Shown piece after piece: positions 26,186 through 33,994 of a stretch of DNA of 64,000 nucleotides (positions are counted from its first letter, which is position 1; every line of letters starts with the position of its first letter). The stretch is from Bacteroidetes bacterium 46-16 (GTDB taxonomy: Bacteria; Bacteroidota; Bacteroidia; Chitinophagales; Chitinophagaceae). Under the pieces are notes generated by a model that was not told the origin of the DNA, ran no database searches, and saw only the letters and a list, made by a program, of their open reading frames with translations. The position numbers were made by a program, and so were the translations under genes. The DNA lies in the NCBI GenBank assembly GCA_001897835.1, contig MKUN01000033.1:1-64000 (forward strand). Direction: 5' to 3'.

Positions 26186-27670
26186 ATGCATAGCAAGCCT
26201 GTAAAAATACTGATCGTTGATGATGATGAAGATGATTTCATTATCACCGGCGATTACATCAAACACATCCCTAACACCAGGTATGTTATAGAATGGTGTC
26301 CCAGGTATAAAGATGCCATTGTGCATATGACGGAGGGCAATTATGACCTGTATTTTGTCGACTATCGTTTAGGGGCCAAATCGGGTGTCGACCTACTGAA
26401 GGAAGCCCTGCAAAACGGCTGCGAGGACCCGATCATCCTGCTTACCGGCAAAGGCAATTACGAGGTGGATATAGAAGCCATGCAGCTAGGCGCGGTGGAC
26501 TACCTCGTGAAAACCGAGCTATCGGTTGAGAAAATGGAGCGCAGCATACGCTATGCACTCGACCGCACAGCCACAATGAAGGCCCTGAAAGCAAACGAGC
26601 GAAAGTACAGGAGCATTTTTGAACGCTCAAAAGATATCGTTTTCATTACCGATATGGACCTGAACTTCAAAGATGTGAATGAAGCGGTTCAACTGCTGGG
26701 CTATGATAAAGACGAAATGATGCAGATGAGCCTCCGCGACATTGGCGGCAAACAATACATAGATCAACTGAAATACATTTTGGAGACGCATAAAGGCATC
26801 AATGACTATGAGCTGATACTGGGGTCCAAAACCGGAGAGCGTAAAACATGCCTGCTATCGGCTACCGTTGAAGAGAACCAGGCACACGAAAGTTATATAC
26901 AGGGCATCATACACGATATCACCAACCTTAAGAAAATGGAGAAAGCCACCCTGCAAGCCGAAAAACTTGCTGCAACAGGCAGGCTGGTCCGTACCCTTGC
27001 CCACGAGGTACGTAACCCTTTGAATAATATCACCCTGTCGGTAGAGCAAATGCAGCAGGACATTACCGATGAGACTTCGCTGCTGTATATGAACATCATA
27101 CAGCGCAACAGCAAACGTATCAGCGACCTCATCAACGAACTGCTGAACACATCGCGGCCATCAGAGATACGCCTGCAGGAAGAAAGCCTCCAGAATATCC
27201 TCGACAGCGTAATCGCTTCCACCATCGACCGCCTTACGCTAAAACGTATCAAGCTGAAGGTCAGCTATCCTGACGACGAGGTATTGATATTTGCAGATAA
27301 AGAAAAGTTGGAACTTGCGCTGCTAAATATCGTCATCAATGCCATAGAGGCTATGGAAGAACAAAAAGGGCTCTTATCTATCCTGTTCCATCTCACAGGG
27401 CAATATGCCACGGTGCAGATATCAGATAACGGCATTGGTATCAGCGAAGAGAATATCTCTCGTCTCTTCGAGCCTTACTATACGCAAAAAAGAAACGGGA
27501 TGGGCCTTGGGCTGGCTTTTACACTTAACATATTACAGGCACACAAAGCCGGTATCGATGTTAATTCAACCCTCGGCAAGGGCACTACCTTTGTCATTAC
27601 CTTCCCTACGGTCCACGCGCCGGAAGGCGAATCGATAAAACAAAGCCAGGAACGCAGCCTCCCTATGTAG
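26186..27670 (+). CDS. Receiver-PAS-histidine kinase (NtrB-like core)
   Basis: This 494-residue soluble protein has an N-terminal receiver (D12-D13 pocket, D59 acceptor, K in LVKTEL), a PAS domain (about 145-255, with MDLNFKDVNEAVQLLGYD), HisKA with H273 in LAHEVRNPLNNI, and HATPase (NIVINAIEAM, DNGIGISEENI, GMGLGLAFTLN). The H-box AHEVRNPL is the NtrB class that partners sigma-54 activators, so the NtrC-type protein in the same block is a natural substrate. The receiver may take phosphate from the upstream PAS kinase, giving a relay. It begins 9 nt after that gene and meets the porin gene tail to tail with a 2-nt gap. Confidence 0.93.
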   Translation: MHSKPVKILIVDDDEDDFIITGDYIKHIPNTRYVIEWCPRYKDAIVHMTEGNYDLYFVDYRLGAKSGVDLLKEALQNGCEDPIILLTGKGNYEVDIEAMQLGAVDYLVKTELSVEKMERSIRYALDRTATMKALKANERKYRSIFERSKDIVFITDMDLNFKDVNEAVQLLGYDKDEMMQMSLRDIGGKQYIDQLKYILETHKGINDYELILGSKTGERKTCLLSATVEENQAHESYIQGIIHDITNLKKMEKATLQAEKLAATGRLVRTLAHEVRNPLNNITLSVEQMQQDITDETSLLYMNIIQRNSKRISDLINELLNTSRPSEIRLQEESLQNILDSVIASTIDRLTLKRIKLKVSYPDDEVLIFADKEKLELALLNIVINAIEAMEEQKGLLSILFHLTGQYATVQISDNGIGISEENISRLFEPYYTQKRNGMGLGLAFTLNILQAHKAGIDVNSTLGKGTTFVITFPTVHAPEGESIKQSQERSLPM

Positions 27671-27672
27671 TA

Positions 27673-29661
27673 TTAATTGATCAGTATCCAGGTGAACCCG
27701 AAGCGGATCATGAAGTTCTGCGCGGCATAACCGGGTGCCACTATAGTATTGTGGGTGTAGAGTTGTTGCAACTGGTCGGCCATAACATAGGCCCTGAATT
27801 GCTTGATACGGAAGTTAAAGAACACGGAGCCTTCTGGCGAATTTGATACCTTATAAGCACCCTGGTAATAGAAACGGTTGAAGAAAGGGTCGTAACCGGC
27901 AGGGGCATATGTAGTAGTGTAGCGGGCCTCCAGCCCCACCGCTACCTGCAGGTGCCTTTTGAACATAGGGCGCTCTATACTCAACTGGTGCCTGCCCATC
28001 AGCTCCGGTATATTAACGGGCGCAGCGCCCGCATTTTTCTGGTAGGCCAGTTCATTATCCAGCACAAAGCTGCCCACTTTGAATATTTTTCTCAGCCACA
28101 ACTGTGTAATGTTAAAGGCCGGGCTGTATTGTGCCGGGCTATACGGCGCATCCAGGTATATATAGTTGGCGATAAGGTAATTGCGCAAACCGGCAGAGAG
28201 CTTCAGTTTTGGACTTTCGAACGAGGCATACAACTGCGATACACTTTCTTTATTGAAGCTGGTAAATACGGAATCGAACTGGTTACGGTATTCGGTGTAA
28301 TTATACGGCGCACTGTTCAGTTGTTGCAGGAAACCAGCTTTTATGCTGCCCCAGTCGTTCCCGAGGTCTTTACCTACATGGGCATGGAACATGAAGTCGC
28401 CGGCCGCTTTCCCGGTGAAATAAAATTGCACATTGGCGCCATAGAACCATTGCCCCGGCTTTAATGCCTCTTTTTTCAATTCCCCGGTCACATAATTACT
28501 TACCGGGCTGGTCACATCCCTGCCCGCAAGGTAATCGGTCGTAAATCGGTCGTAGCGGTTGCCTATGCCTGCGTCAAAGCTCAGTTGCTGTTCCGGCCTG
28601 CCCACAAAACCATTGAGCAAAAAACGGTTATCCACCCAAAACCATTTCTGAACGGAATAAACCGAGTCATCGCCGCTGGCACTGAAATATTGCTCAAAAT
28701 ATCCCGTGTACCTCAGTGAGTCAGGGTACAGGTCTTTATATTGGTGTTTCTCTGTGCTCAGCTCCAGCTTATGACTTATCCTGAACCTCGGGATGAGCCG
28801 GTAAGTGTACCGCGTAGAATCTTCATTATAAGTGGTGTCGGCCCTGCCAAACGTATAACTGTGTTGTAAGAGAACAGTAAAATCGCGCTGGTTATTGGTA
28901 ACGGCAGAGCGCTGGGTACTGTAAGCATCATTCTGGTAATTCACTTCAAGCAACTGGCGGTCATTGAACTGGCTGCTATCCAGCAGGCCTATATCCACAA
29001 GCCCCCCATTTTCATCATGTTGTTCCTTGTTGTAGATAATGCCCCCATATAGCTCATAATGTTTTCGCTTACCTGTATAATGCGTGGTGAACGAAGCATT
29101 GTCGTGATTATTTCGTTGTATCTTATAAAAACCGGGCGACGTGGTCTTCCTGTACTGTGCGGCAAAGTTCCAGTTGGGCTTTATGTTTTGGGTATGCAGT
29201 ATATAAGCCATTTGCTCCAGCTTACTACCCAATTGGTAGGTGAAATTGGTGTACGGTTTCGTGGTGTTATAATATCTTAAACTGTCGGGGCGATAGCGGT
29301 ATATATCATATACATGGTAGCCAAGGCTTGGCCCCATCCTTTCTTCAGCAGTAAAAAGCAGGTTCTGCGTGGGGCTCCCGAGGTTGCCCATATCCCTGTA
29401 CCAGGGCTGCGAAAAGGGCCTGCGCTGAAAAGTGTGCAGGGAAGTATCGGGGCTATAACTGATGTCTGAATTGATATACCGGTAACTGGTCTTTGCTGTT
29501 TCGTTATGCCACTGGTCCGTATTGGTCTTGTTGCCCGAAGTATCCGGCGCCGAACTGGCCCCGGTATTGATCAGTTGGGCAAATGCGGTACCGGTCCATA
29601 CCTGCAGGCATATAAAAAGGAAAAAAACAGGAATGAACGGACGGTGCCTGTAACGATGCAA
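27673..29661 (-). CDS. Putative porin (Bacteroidota outer-membrane beta-barrel)
   Basis: This 662-residue protein has a signal peptide (about residues 1-29, ending TAFAQ) followed by alternating aromatic-rich beta strands to the C-terminus. This is the layout of the Bacteroidota putative-porin family. Typical features are many Tyr/Trp/Phe girdle residues and the final FMIRFGFTWILIN, which resembles the C-terminal strand recognised by the BAM complex. Substrate is unknown. A short Ser/Thr/Asn-rich plug-like region follows the signal. A -7 box and a small leader hairpin (CCTGT/ACAGG at 29684-29698) lie upstream. The PNP gene is the next gene upstream on the same strand, 83 nt away. Confidence 0.88.
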   Translation of the reverse strand: MHRYRHRPFIPVFFLFICLQVWTGTAFAQLINTGASSAPDTSGNKTNTDQWHNETAKTSYRYINSDISYSPDTSLHTFQRRPFSQPWYRDMGNLGSPTQNLLFTAEERMGPSLGYHVYDIYRYRPDSLRYYNTTKPYTNFTYQLGSKLEQMAYILHTQNIKPNWNFAAQYRKTTSPGFYKIQRNNHDNASFTTHYTGKRKHYELYGGIIYNKEQHDENGGLVDIGLLDSSQFNDRQLLEVNYQNDAYSTQRSAVTNNQRDFTVLLQHSYTFGRADTTYNEDSTRYTYRLIPRFRISHKLELSTEKHQYKDLYPDSLRYTGYFEQYFSASGDDSVYSVQKWFWVDNRFLLNGFVGRPEQQLSFDAGIGNRYDRFTTDYLAGRDVTSPVSNYVTGELKKEALKPGQWFYGANVQFYFTGKAAGDFMFHAHVGKDLGNDWGSIKAGFLQQLNSAPYNYTEYRNQFDSVFTSFNKESVSQLYASFESPKLKLSAGLRNYLIANYIYLDAPYSPAQYSPAFNITQLWLRKIFKVGSFVLDNELAYQKNAGAAPVNIPELMGRHQLSIERPMFKRHLQVAVGLEARYTTTYAPAGYDPFFNRFYYQGAYKVSNSPEGSVFFNFRIKQFRAYVMADQLQQLYTHNTIVAPGYAAQNFMIRFGFTWILIN

Positions 29662-29711
29662 TTTTTACGATTTAATGAATGCGCCTGTACATTACAGGCT
29701 GCCTAATAAGG

Positions 29712-29719
29712 CAAAGTTA
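29712..29719 (-). promoter_or_regulatory. -7 box of the porin gene
   Basis: The minus strand reads TAACTTTG. No good -33 TTG is visible. Transcription would start near 29708, giving a leader of about 47 nt that contains a 6-bp hairpin (GCCTGT/ACAGGC). Confidence 0.4.
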
Positions 29720-29744
29720 AATAATAGCCCGGTTTGTACCTTTT

Positions 29745-30563
29745 TTACATTCTGCCAACCATCCCGGCCACTAATGCCGCAAGTTTAGGAGCTGCCGCAT
29801 TGGCTGCAGCCAGCACCTCTTCATGGCTTATGGTGTTCAGGTCTTCCCTGATGCCCATATCGGTTATTACACTGGCAGCGAATACCTTCATACCCCCATG
29901 GCGGGCCACTATTATTTCCGGCACTGTGCTCATACCTACTGCATCAGCACCTATCACATGCAGCATATTATATTCGGCACGCGTTTCAAAAGTAGGGCCC
30001 TGGAAGCCAACATATACACCTTTACGCAATTCGAGGCCTTGCTCCTTAGCAACCTCGCCAGCCAGCGCTATTAGTTGCGGATCATAGGGCTCGCTCATGT
30101 CGGGGAAGCGCACCCCCAGCCGCTCATCGTTAGGGCCGCGCAGCGGATGCTCGGGAAACAGGTTGATATGGTCATGTATCAGCATAATGTCGCCCACCTT
30201 AAAACTCACATTCATACAGCCCGCTGCGTTCGATACCACCAGCGTTTCCACACCCAGGGCCTTCATTACCCTTATCGGGAAGGTAACTTCCTGCATAGTA
30301 TAGCCCTCGTAATAGTGAAAGCGTCCTGCCATCATCACTACAGGTTTGCCATGCATGGTGCCGAATATCAGTTTGCCCGCATGCCCTTTTACGGTCGATA
30401 CCGGGAAATGCGGGATGTCTTTATACATGATCTCCGTTTCCGTCTCTACTTCATCTATCAGCCCGCCGAGGCCACTGCCCAGCACTATACCTATTTGCGG
30501 TGTATGATTTATCCTTTCTTTAATAAACGCTGCTGTTTCCTGTATATTGTCGAATAAGCTCAT
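29745..30563 (-). CDS. punA: Purine-nucleoside phosphorylase (trimeric type)
   Basis: This 272-residue enzyme cleaves purine nucleosides with phosphate in purine salvage. Phosphate and base-site motifs of the trimeric PNP class are all present: GSGLGGLID near residue 30, the segment around VKGHAGKL, GRFHYYEGY, VSNAAGCMN, and FETRAEYNM leading into GADAVGMSTVPE. The length fits the class. A -7 box lies 20 nt before the start, and the UbiA prenyltransferase gene diverges on the other side. It is probably a single gene; the porin gene downstream has its own -7 box. Confidence 0.95.
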   Translation of the reverse strand: MSLFDNIQETAAFIKERINHTPQIGIVLGSGLGGLIDEVETETEIMYKDIPHFPVSTVKGHAGKLIFGTMHGKPVVMMAGRFHYYEGYTMQEVTFPIRVMKALGVETLVVSNAAGCMNVSFKVGDIMLIHDHINLFPEHPLRGPNDERLGVRFPDMSEPYDPQLIALAGEVAKEQGLELRKGVYVGFQGPTFETRAEYNMLHVIGADAVGMSTVPEIIVARHGGMKVFAASVITDMGIREDLNTISHEEVLAAANAAAPKLAALVAGMVGRM

Positions 30564-30582
30564 GGTTATATTTTATGCGCGG

Positions 30583-30590
30583 CAAAAATA
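30583..30590 (-). promoter_or_regulatory. -7 box of the punA gene
   Basis: The minus strand reads TATTTTTG, matching TAnnTTTG. No -33 element is clear. Transcription would start near 30579, about 16 nt before the start codon. Confidence 0.4.
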
Positions 30591-30659
30591 CATAACAAAT
30601 CCGCAAATGGCCCTATCGGCTATTTGTTCTATTTTGCAGCGCGAAACACATTTCCATAC

Positions 30660-31610
30660 ATGGCCTGGCTCCGACTTATTAGATGGCCTAACCTCCTCAT
30701 TATTTTTTTTACCCAGCTGCTGGCATGGGCATGTGTGGTCATACCTTCCCGACACTTCGAGGATATACCCTACCTGCTGAATACCCGGAATTTCCTTTTT
30801 TTATCCCTCTCCACGGCTTTGATCGCTGCTGCGGGCTATATTATTAACGATTATTTCGACATTAAGATAGATGCTATAAACCGTCCCGGCAAGGTGGTGC
30901 TCGAGAAGCAGATACCACGCCGCAGAGCCATCATAGCCCATTCCGCCATCAATATCATTGCTTTATTACTGGCTGCATATGTAGCCCGGCAGGCAGGGCA
31001 CTACGAATGGCTACTCCTGCAACTGTCCTGCACCCTCCTCCTCTGGTTTTATTCTACCGACTTTAAGCGCCAGTTCATGAGCGGCAATGTGATCGTGGCC
31101 ATACTTACTGCGCTCACTATCTTTGCGCTGATCCTGTATGAGCCGGCCATGCATTATTATTTTAGCAGGTTCTACTTTCTCTATGTCGGCGGCAAAAAAT
31201 TTATCAACCCGGTATGGGTATTGGGTGTGTATGCCTATTTTGCTTTTATCCTTACCTGGATGCGCGAGATCGTAAAGGATATGGAAGATTTTAAGGGCGA
31301 TGCAGAGCAGGGTTGCGTCACCATGCCGATAAAATGGGGGCTTAAACGCTCTGTACAGCTTGCGCAGCTATTAGGCCTTGCAGCTATCATACCACTGCTC
31401 GTTGCCGCTTACAAGCTGTGCAGGGCCCAGTGGTGGTTTATGGGCCTTTATTCGCTTTTTGCACTGGCCATACCCATCACCATATGGATATTCTATTTAC
31501 AGCGCAAAGCAGTTACCGAACATTACCATATGGCCAGCCGCTGGCTCAAGATCATCATGGTGCTGGGCATCGGTTCACTTATTATTTACTACTTTCAGTC
31601 ACATGCATAA
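30660..31610 (+). CDS. UbiA-family prenyltransferase
   Basis: This 316-residue integral membrane protein has about eight or nine helices. The two Asp-rich motifs of UbiA enzymes are clear: NDYFDIKIDAINRPGK (about residue 63) and REIVKDMEDFKGD (about 202). Bacteroidota relatives are often annotated as geranylgeranylglycerol-phosphate geranylgeranyltransferase, but the acceptor cannot be told from sequence, and a quinone precursor is possible. I chose the ATG at 30660 (MAWLRLIRWPN) because UbiA proteins start directly with this amphipathic helix; the frame stays open upstream to 30624. Its end overlaps the start of maf by 8 nt. Confidence 0.9.
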   Translation: MAWLRLIRWPNLLIIFFTQLLAWACVVIPSRHFEDIPYLLNTRNFLFLSLSTALIAAAGYIINDYFDIKIDAINRPGKVVLEKQIPRRRAIIAHSAINIIALLLAAYVARQAGHYEWLLLQLSCTLLLWFYSTDFKRQFMSGNVIVAILTALTIFALILYEPAMHYYFSRFYFLYVGGKKFINPVWVLGVYAYFAFILTWMREIVKDMEDFKGDAEQGCVTMPIKWGLKRSVQLAQLLGLAAIIPLLVAAYKLCRAQWWFMGLYSLFALAIPITIWIFYLQRKAVTEHYHMASRWLKIIMVLGIGSLIIYYFQSHA

Positions 31611-32166
31611 AATAATCCTTGCCTCGCAATCGCCACGTCGCAAACAGTTGATGGAAGCGGCTGAACTTGACTTTGAGATCGTAATTGCCGATGTGGATGA
31701 GACCAATCCTCCCGGTATGCCGGGGGAGGAAGTACCGGAGTTTCTCGCCAAAAAAAAGGCGGCAGCTATAGAACATAACTATCCTGATTCCCTCATTATA
31801 GCCGCCGATACGGTTGTACTGCTCGACCATGATATCCTCGGTAAGCCTGTGAACGAAGCCGATGCCATACAAATGCTGCACAGGCTGGCAGGCCGCATGC
31901 ACCAGGTAGTGACGGGCGTGTGCATGCAGAAAGGTGACAAACAGGTCGCCTTCTCCGTAACCACTGGGGTATTTTTCCGTCCGCTGACCGATGAGCAGGT
32001 AAAGCACTATGTACGCAACTACAGACCTTTTGACAAAGCAGGCTCATACGCCATACAGGAGTGGATAGGCATGGTAGGCATCGAAAAAATAGACGGCGAT
32101 TATTACAATGTTATGGGCTTGCCTATCGGGGAGGTTACGCTTCGGTTAAGGGATTTTGCCGGCTAG
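31603..32166 (+). CDS. maf: Maf-family nucleoside triphosphate pyrophosphatase
   Basis: This 187-residue house-cleaning enzyme hydrolyses non-canonical or methylated nucleoside triphosphates. The family signature SQSPRRKQLM (from residue 7), AADTVV and the late YAIQEWIG segment are all present. The frame stays open upstream inside the UbiA gene, but the Maf fold starts at MHKIILASQ, so 31603 is the real start. It overlaps UbiA by 8 nt, which suggests translational coupling. Its end overlaps the end of the FAD oxidoreductase gene on the opposite strand by 21 nt. Confidence 0.93.
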   Translation: MHKIILASQSPRRKQLMEAAELDFEIVIADVDETNPPGMPGEEVPEFLAKKKAAAIEHNYPDSLIIAADTVVLLDHDILGKPVNEADAIQMLHRLAGRMHQVVTGVCMQKGDKQVAFSVTTGVFFRPLTDEQVKHYVRNYRPFDKAGSYAIQEWIGMVGIEKIDGDYYNVMGLPIGEVTLRLRDFAG

Positions 32167-33276
32167 TTGTTCCGCAACTTTGCTACCCAGCGCCACGCCC
32201 ATACCGCCTAAACGAAAAGCGCCGAACACCCGGTCTGAAAAGGCCTTTACTATGGGTTGCTTGCTTTCGCCAAAGGCCATAATACCGCTCCAGCGCATAG
32301 CTACTTTGTAGTAGCTGCCGGGTATGATGATGTCCTCCAGCTTTTCTTCCAGCTCTTTTTGTATATGCCCGGTAAGTGTAAGCTCCGTACTGGTTTCATA
32401 TTCAAAATCCAGGTGCCTGCCGCCACCGATCAGTATCCGCCCGTCTATCTCGCGGAAGTAATAATAGCCCTCATCAAAATGGAATATGCCCTTGAATTTC
32501 AATCCTTCTATCGCTTCGGTTATCAATACCTGTCCCCTGCCCGGTGTCACATCCACATCGGGCAATAATTGTTTGGTAAAGGCATTGGTGCAAAGTATAA
32601 GTGCTACTGCATGCAATATCCATTCTTCATCACGGTAAGGGTCTTTAACGATCACGGATACATATTCCTCCTCCTCTTCAAAACGCAGCACCTCTGCCCC
32701 TGTCTTGATCACTATTCCTTTCTGCATCGCCAGCGTGGCAAGGGCCTGCATCATCATGCCGGTATTCAGCTCGCCTTCGCAGTTGTTCTGTATCAGCGCT
32801 TTGGTATATGCGGGCGAAAAGCCAAACTCTGCGATCTTTTCATTTGCCATCTTAAATGCAGCCTGCCCGCTAACCGGCTTTAATAAGTCGTTCAGTTGAT
32901 CTATTTTATCCAGCGCCGCCTCTTCCGCCGCACCGATCAGTTCGTAGCTGCCCCTTTCAGCATAGCCGATACTGCTGTCCCCCAGCCTGCTTCTCAATTT
33001 TTCCAGCCCCAGCTTCCTGGCTTCAAAAAGCTGCAAAACCTCGTTCTCGCTGGCCGATGCAAGGTCGTCGAGCAGCTCGGTCACACTGCCCATACAGGCA
33101 AAACCCGCATTGCGTGTACTGGCCCCTGTGGGCAACAGGCCCCGTTCCAGTACCAGCACCCTTGCCCCGGGGCGGCGTTCCTTTAGTTCAATAGCGGTAC
33201 TAAGACCCACGATTCCCGAGCCTATAATAATATGGTCGTATTTCGTAAAACTCTGTTGTTCCCAATAGCTAAGCAT
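32146..33276 (-). CDS. FAD-dependent oxidoreductase (DAO family)
   Basis: This 376-residue protein has an N-terminal Rossmann FAD site (IIGSGIVGLS, near residue 19), an E-rich end of the second strand (VLERG) and a C-terminal FAD motif (FGAFRLGGMGVALG). It belongs to the glycine/D-amino-acid oxidase-like group that acts on amines or amino acids. Substrate is unknown and no signal peptide is present. I chose the ATG at 33276 (MLSYWEQQSF), which matches the usual start of this Bacteroidota family; the ATG at 33291 adds five residues. The 3' end overlaps maf by 21 nt. Confidence 0.9.
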   Translation of the reverse strand: MLSYWEQQSFTKYDHIIIGSGIVGLSTAIELKERRPGARVLVLERGLLPTGASTRNAGFACMGSVTELLDDLASASENEVLQLFEARKLGLEKLRSRLGDSSIGYAERGSYELIGAAEEAALDKIDQLNDLLKPVSGQAAFKMANEKIAEFGFSPAYTKALIQNNCEGELNTGMMMQALATLAMQKGIVIKTGAEVLRFEEEEEYVSVIVKDPYRDEEWILHAVALILCTNAFTKQLLPDVDVTPGRGQVLITEAIEGLKFKGIFHFDEGYYYFREIDGRILIGGGRHLDFEYETSTELTLTGHIQKELEEKLEDIIIPGSYYKVAMRWSGIMAFGESKQPIVKAFSDRVFGAFRLGGMGVALGSKVAEQLAGKIP

Positions 33277-33394
33277 ACCGTGAAAATACAATACTATGCG
33301 AACTGCATGTTAATTTTAAATGAAGCCTTTCCCGCGGCATTATTTTTTTGTTCTTATAGGTCCTGCACATTTCTTAAGCCAAAAAAACGAAGCT

Positions 33395-33571
33395 ATGCCA
33401 GCCATAAGAACAACCACAACAAGCCTTGCTGCTCCTGCCCGCGACCGGGAAGAGGCCGCAGGAAGAGTACTTCCCGATACAGGCTCATTATATGATTTGC
33501 GTACTGCCACGCGGTCCAAAAACGGGGTAGAAAAACCCCGGCCTACACTCAGGAATATCCCCATATTCTAG
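33395..33571 (+). CDS. Possible 58-residue protein
   Basis: An open frame reads from an ATG preceded by an A-rich stretch (AAAAAAACGAAG) to a TAG, just before a hairpin at 33599-33620. The product starts MPAIRTTTTS and ends LRNIPIF. It is hydrophilic with Arg, Thr and Pro, and has no helix or signal. The codon choices look ordinary for this genome. It matches no family I know. It may be real, or a chance frame in a 718-nt gap. Confidence 0.3.
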   Translation: MPAIRTTTTSLAAPARDREEAAGRVLPDTGSLYDLRTATRSKNGVEKPRPTLRNIPIF

Positions 33572-33598
33572 TCACATCACAAATACACTACAGGTTTT

Positions 33599-33620
33599 GG
33601 CGGGGTATGTACCCGCCTTT
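33599..33620 (+). terminator. GC-rich hairpin, possible terminator
   Basis: GGCGGGGTA and TACCCGCC pair with one bulge around a 4- to 5-nt loop. Outer bases ACAGG (33590-33594) and CCTGT (33624-33628) could extend the stem. Only a short T-run follows. It sits 28 nt after the possible small gene. Confidence 0.4.
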
Positions 33621-33790
33621 ATGCCTGTATAGATTTTTGCATTTGGATACCCTTTGTTAATAAATATATATTGCTGATCTCGCTACTCTGCCCGGCCTGG
33701 GACAGGGTAAGAAAAGCCCCCCGGGGCTAAACTGGCAGGCTGTAGCGCACACAGCATTCCGGCAGCTTTTAAGGCGGGCAGGTAAAGACA

Positions 33791-33890
33791 GGAAATAACT
33801 AAATATCACATACATCAATACCGGCAAGGCTTTCAGCAGCTAGAAGCAAAAAAACAGGAAATAATAAGGCTCGCGAAAAACCGGAAATAA
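33791..33890 (+). repeat. Three GGAAATAA direct repeats upstream of leuS
   Basis: ACAGGAAATAA, ACAGGAAATAA and ACCGGAAATAA occur with GGAAATAA starting at 33791, 33857 and 33883. Spacing is 66 and 26 nt. They lie 40-140 nt upstream of the predicted leuS -7 box. Confidence 0.4.
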
Positions 33891-33928
33891 CAAGCAAAAC
33901 ATCTCCCCCGCTTCTCCCATCCCTTTTG

Positions 33929-33936
33929 TATTTTTG
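33929..33936 (+). promoter_or_regulatory. -7 box of leuS
   Basis: TATTTTTG matches the Bacteroidota -7 element. No -33 TTG is at the right distance. Transcription would start near 33940, giving leuS a leader of about 55 nt. Confidence 0.4.
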
Positions 33937-33994
33937 CCTCGCCTGAAAAATATTCAGATATACAGGCTTTTGATTTTCGACTTTTGATTTATAT

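Larger units (their letters stand above)
33572..33994. other. Long intergenic region before leuS
   Basis: No gene is apparent. The region holds a GC-rich hairpin (33599-33620), three copies of GGAAATAA (33791, 33857 and 33883), a -7 box at 33929-33936 and a leader with two copies of CTTTTGATTT-like sequence. It is unusually long for this gene-dense window. Confidence 0.5.

Noticed and set aside
31378-31602. Upstream extension of the Maf frame
   Set aside because: The extra 75 residues are read out of the UbiA gene in another frame; Maf homology starts exactly at MHKIILASQ (31603).
33715-33728. AGCCCC-CC-GGGGCT as a terminator before leuS
   Set aside because: The loop is only 2 nt and no T-run follows.
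33572-33994. T-box or amino-acid leader for leuS
   Set aside because: No leucine-rich leader frame or tRNA-binding motif is visible, and T-boxes are not expected in Bacteroidota.
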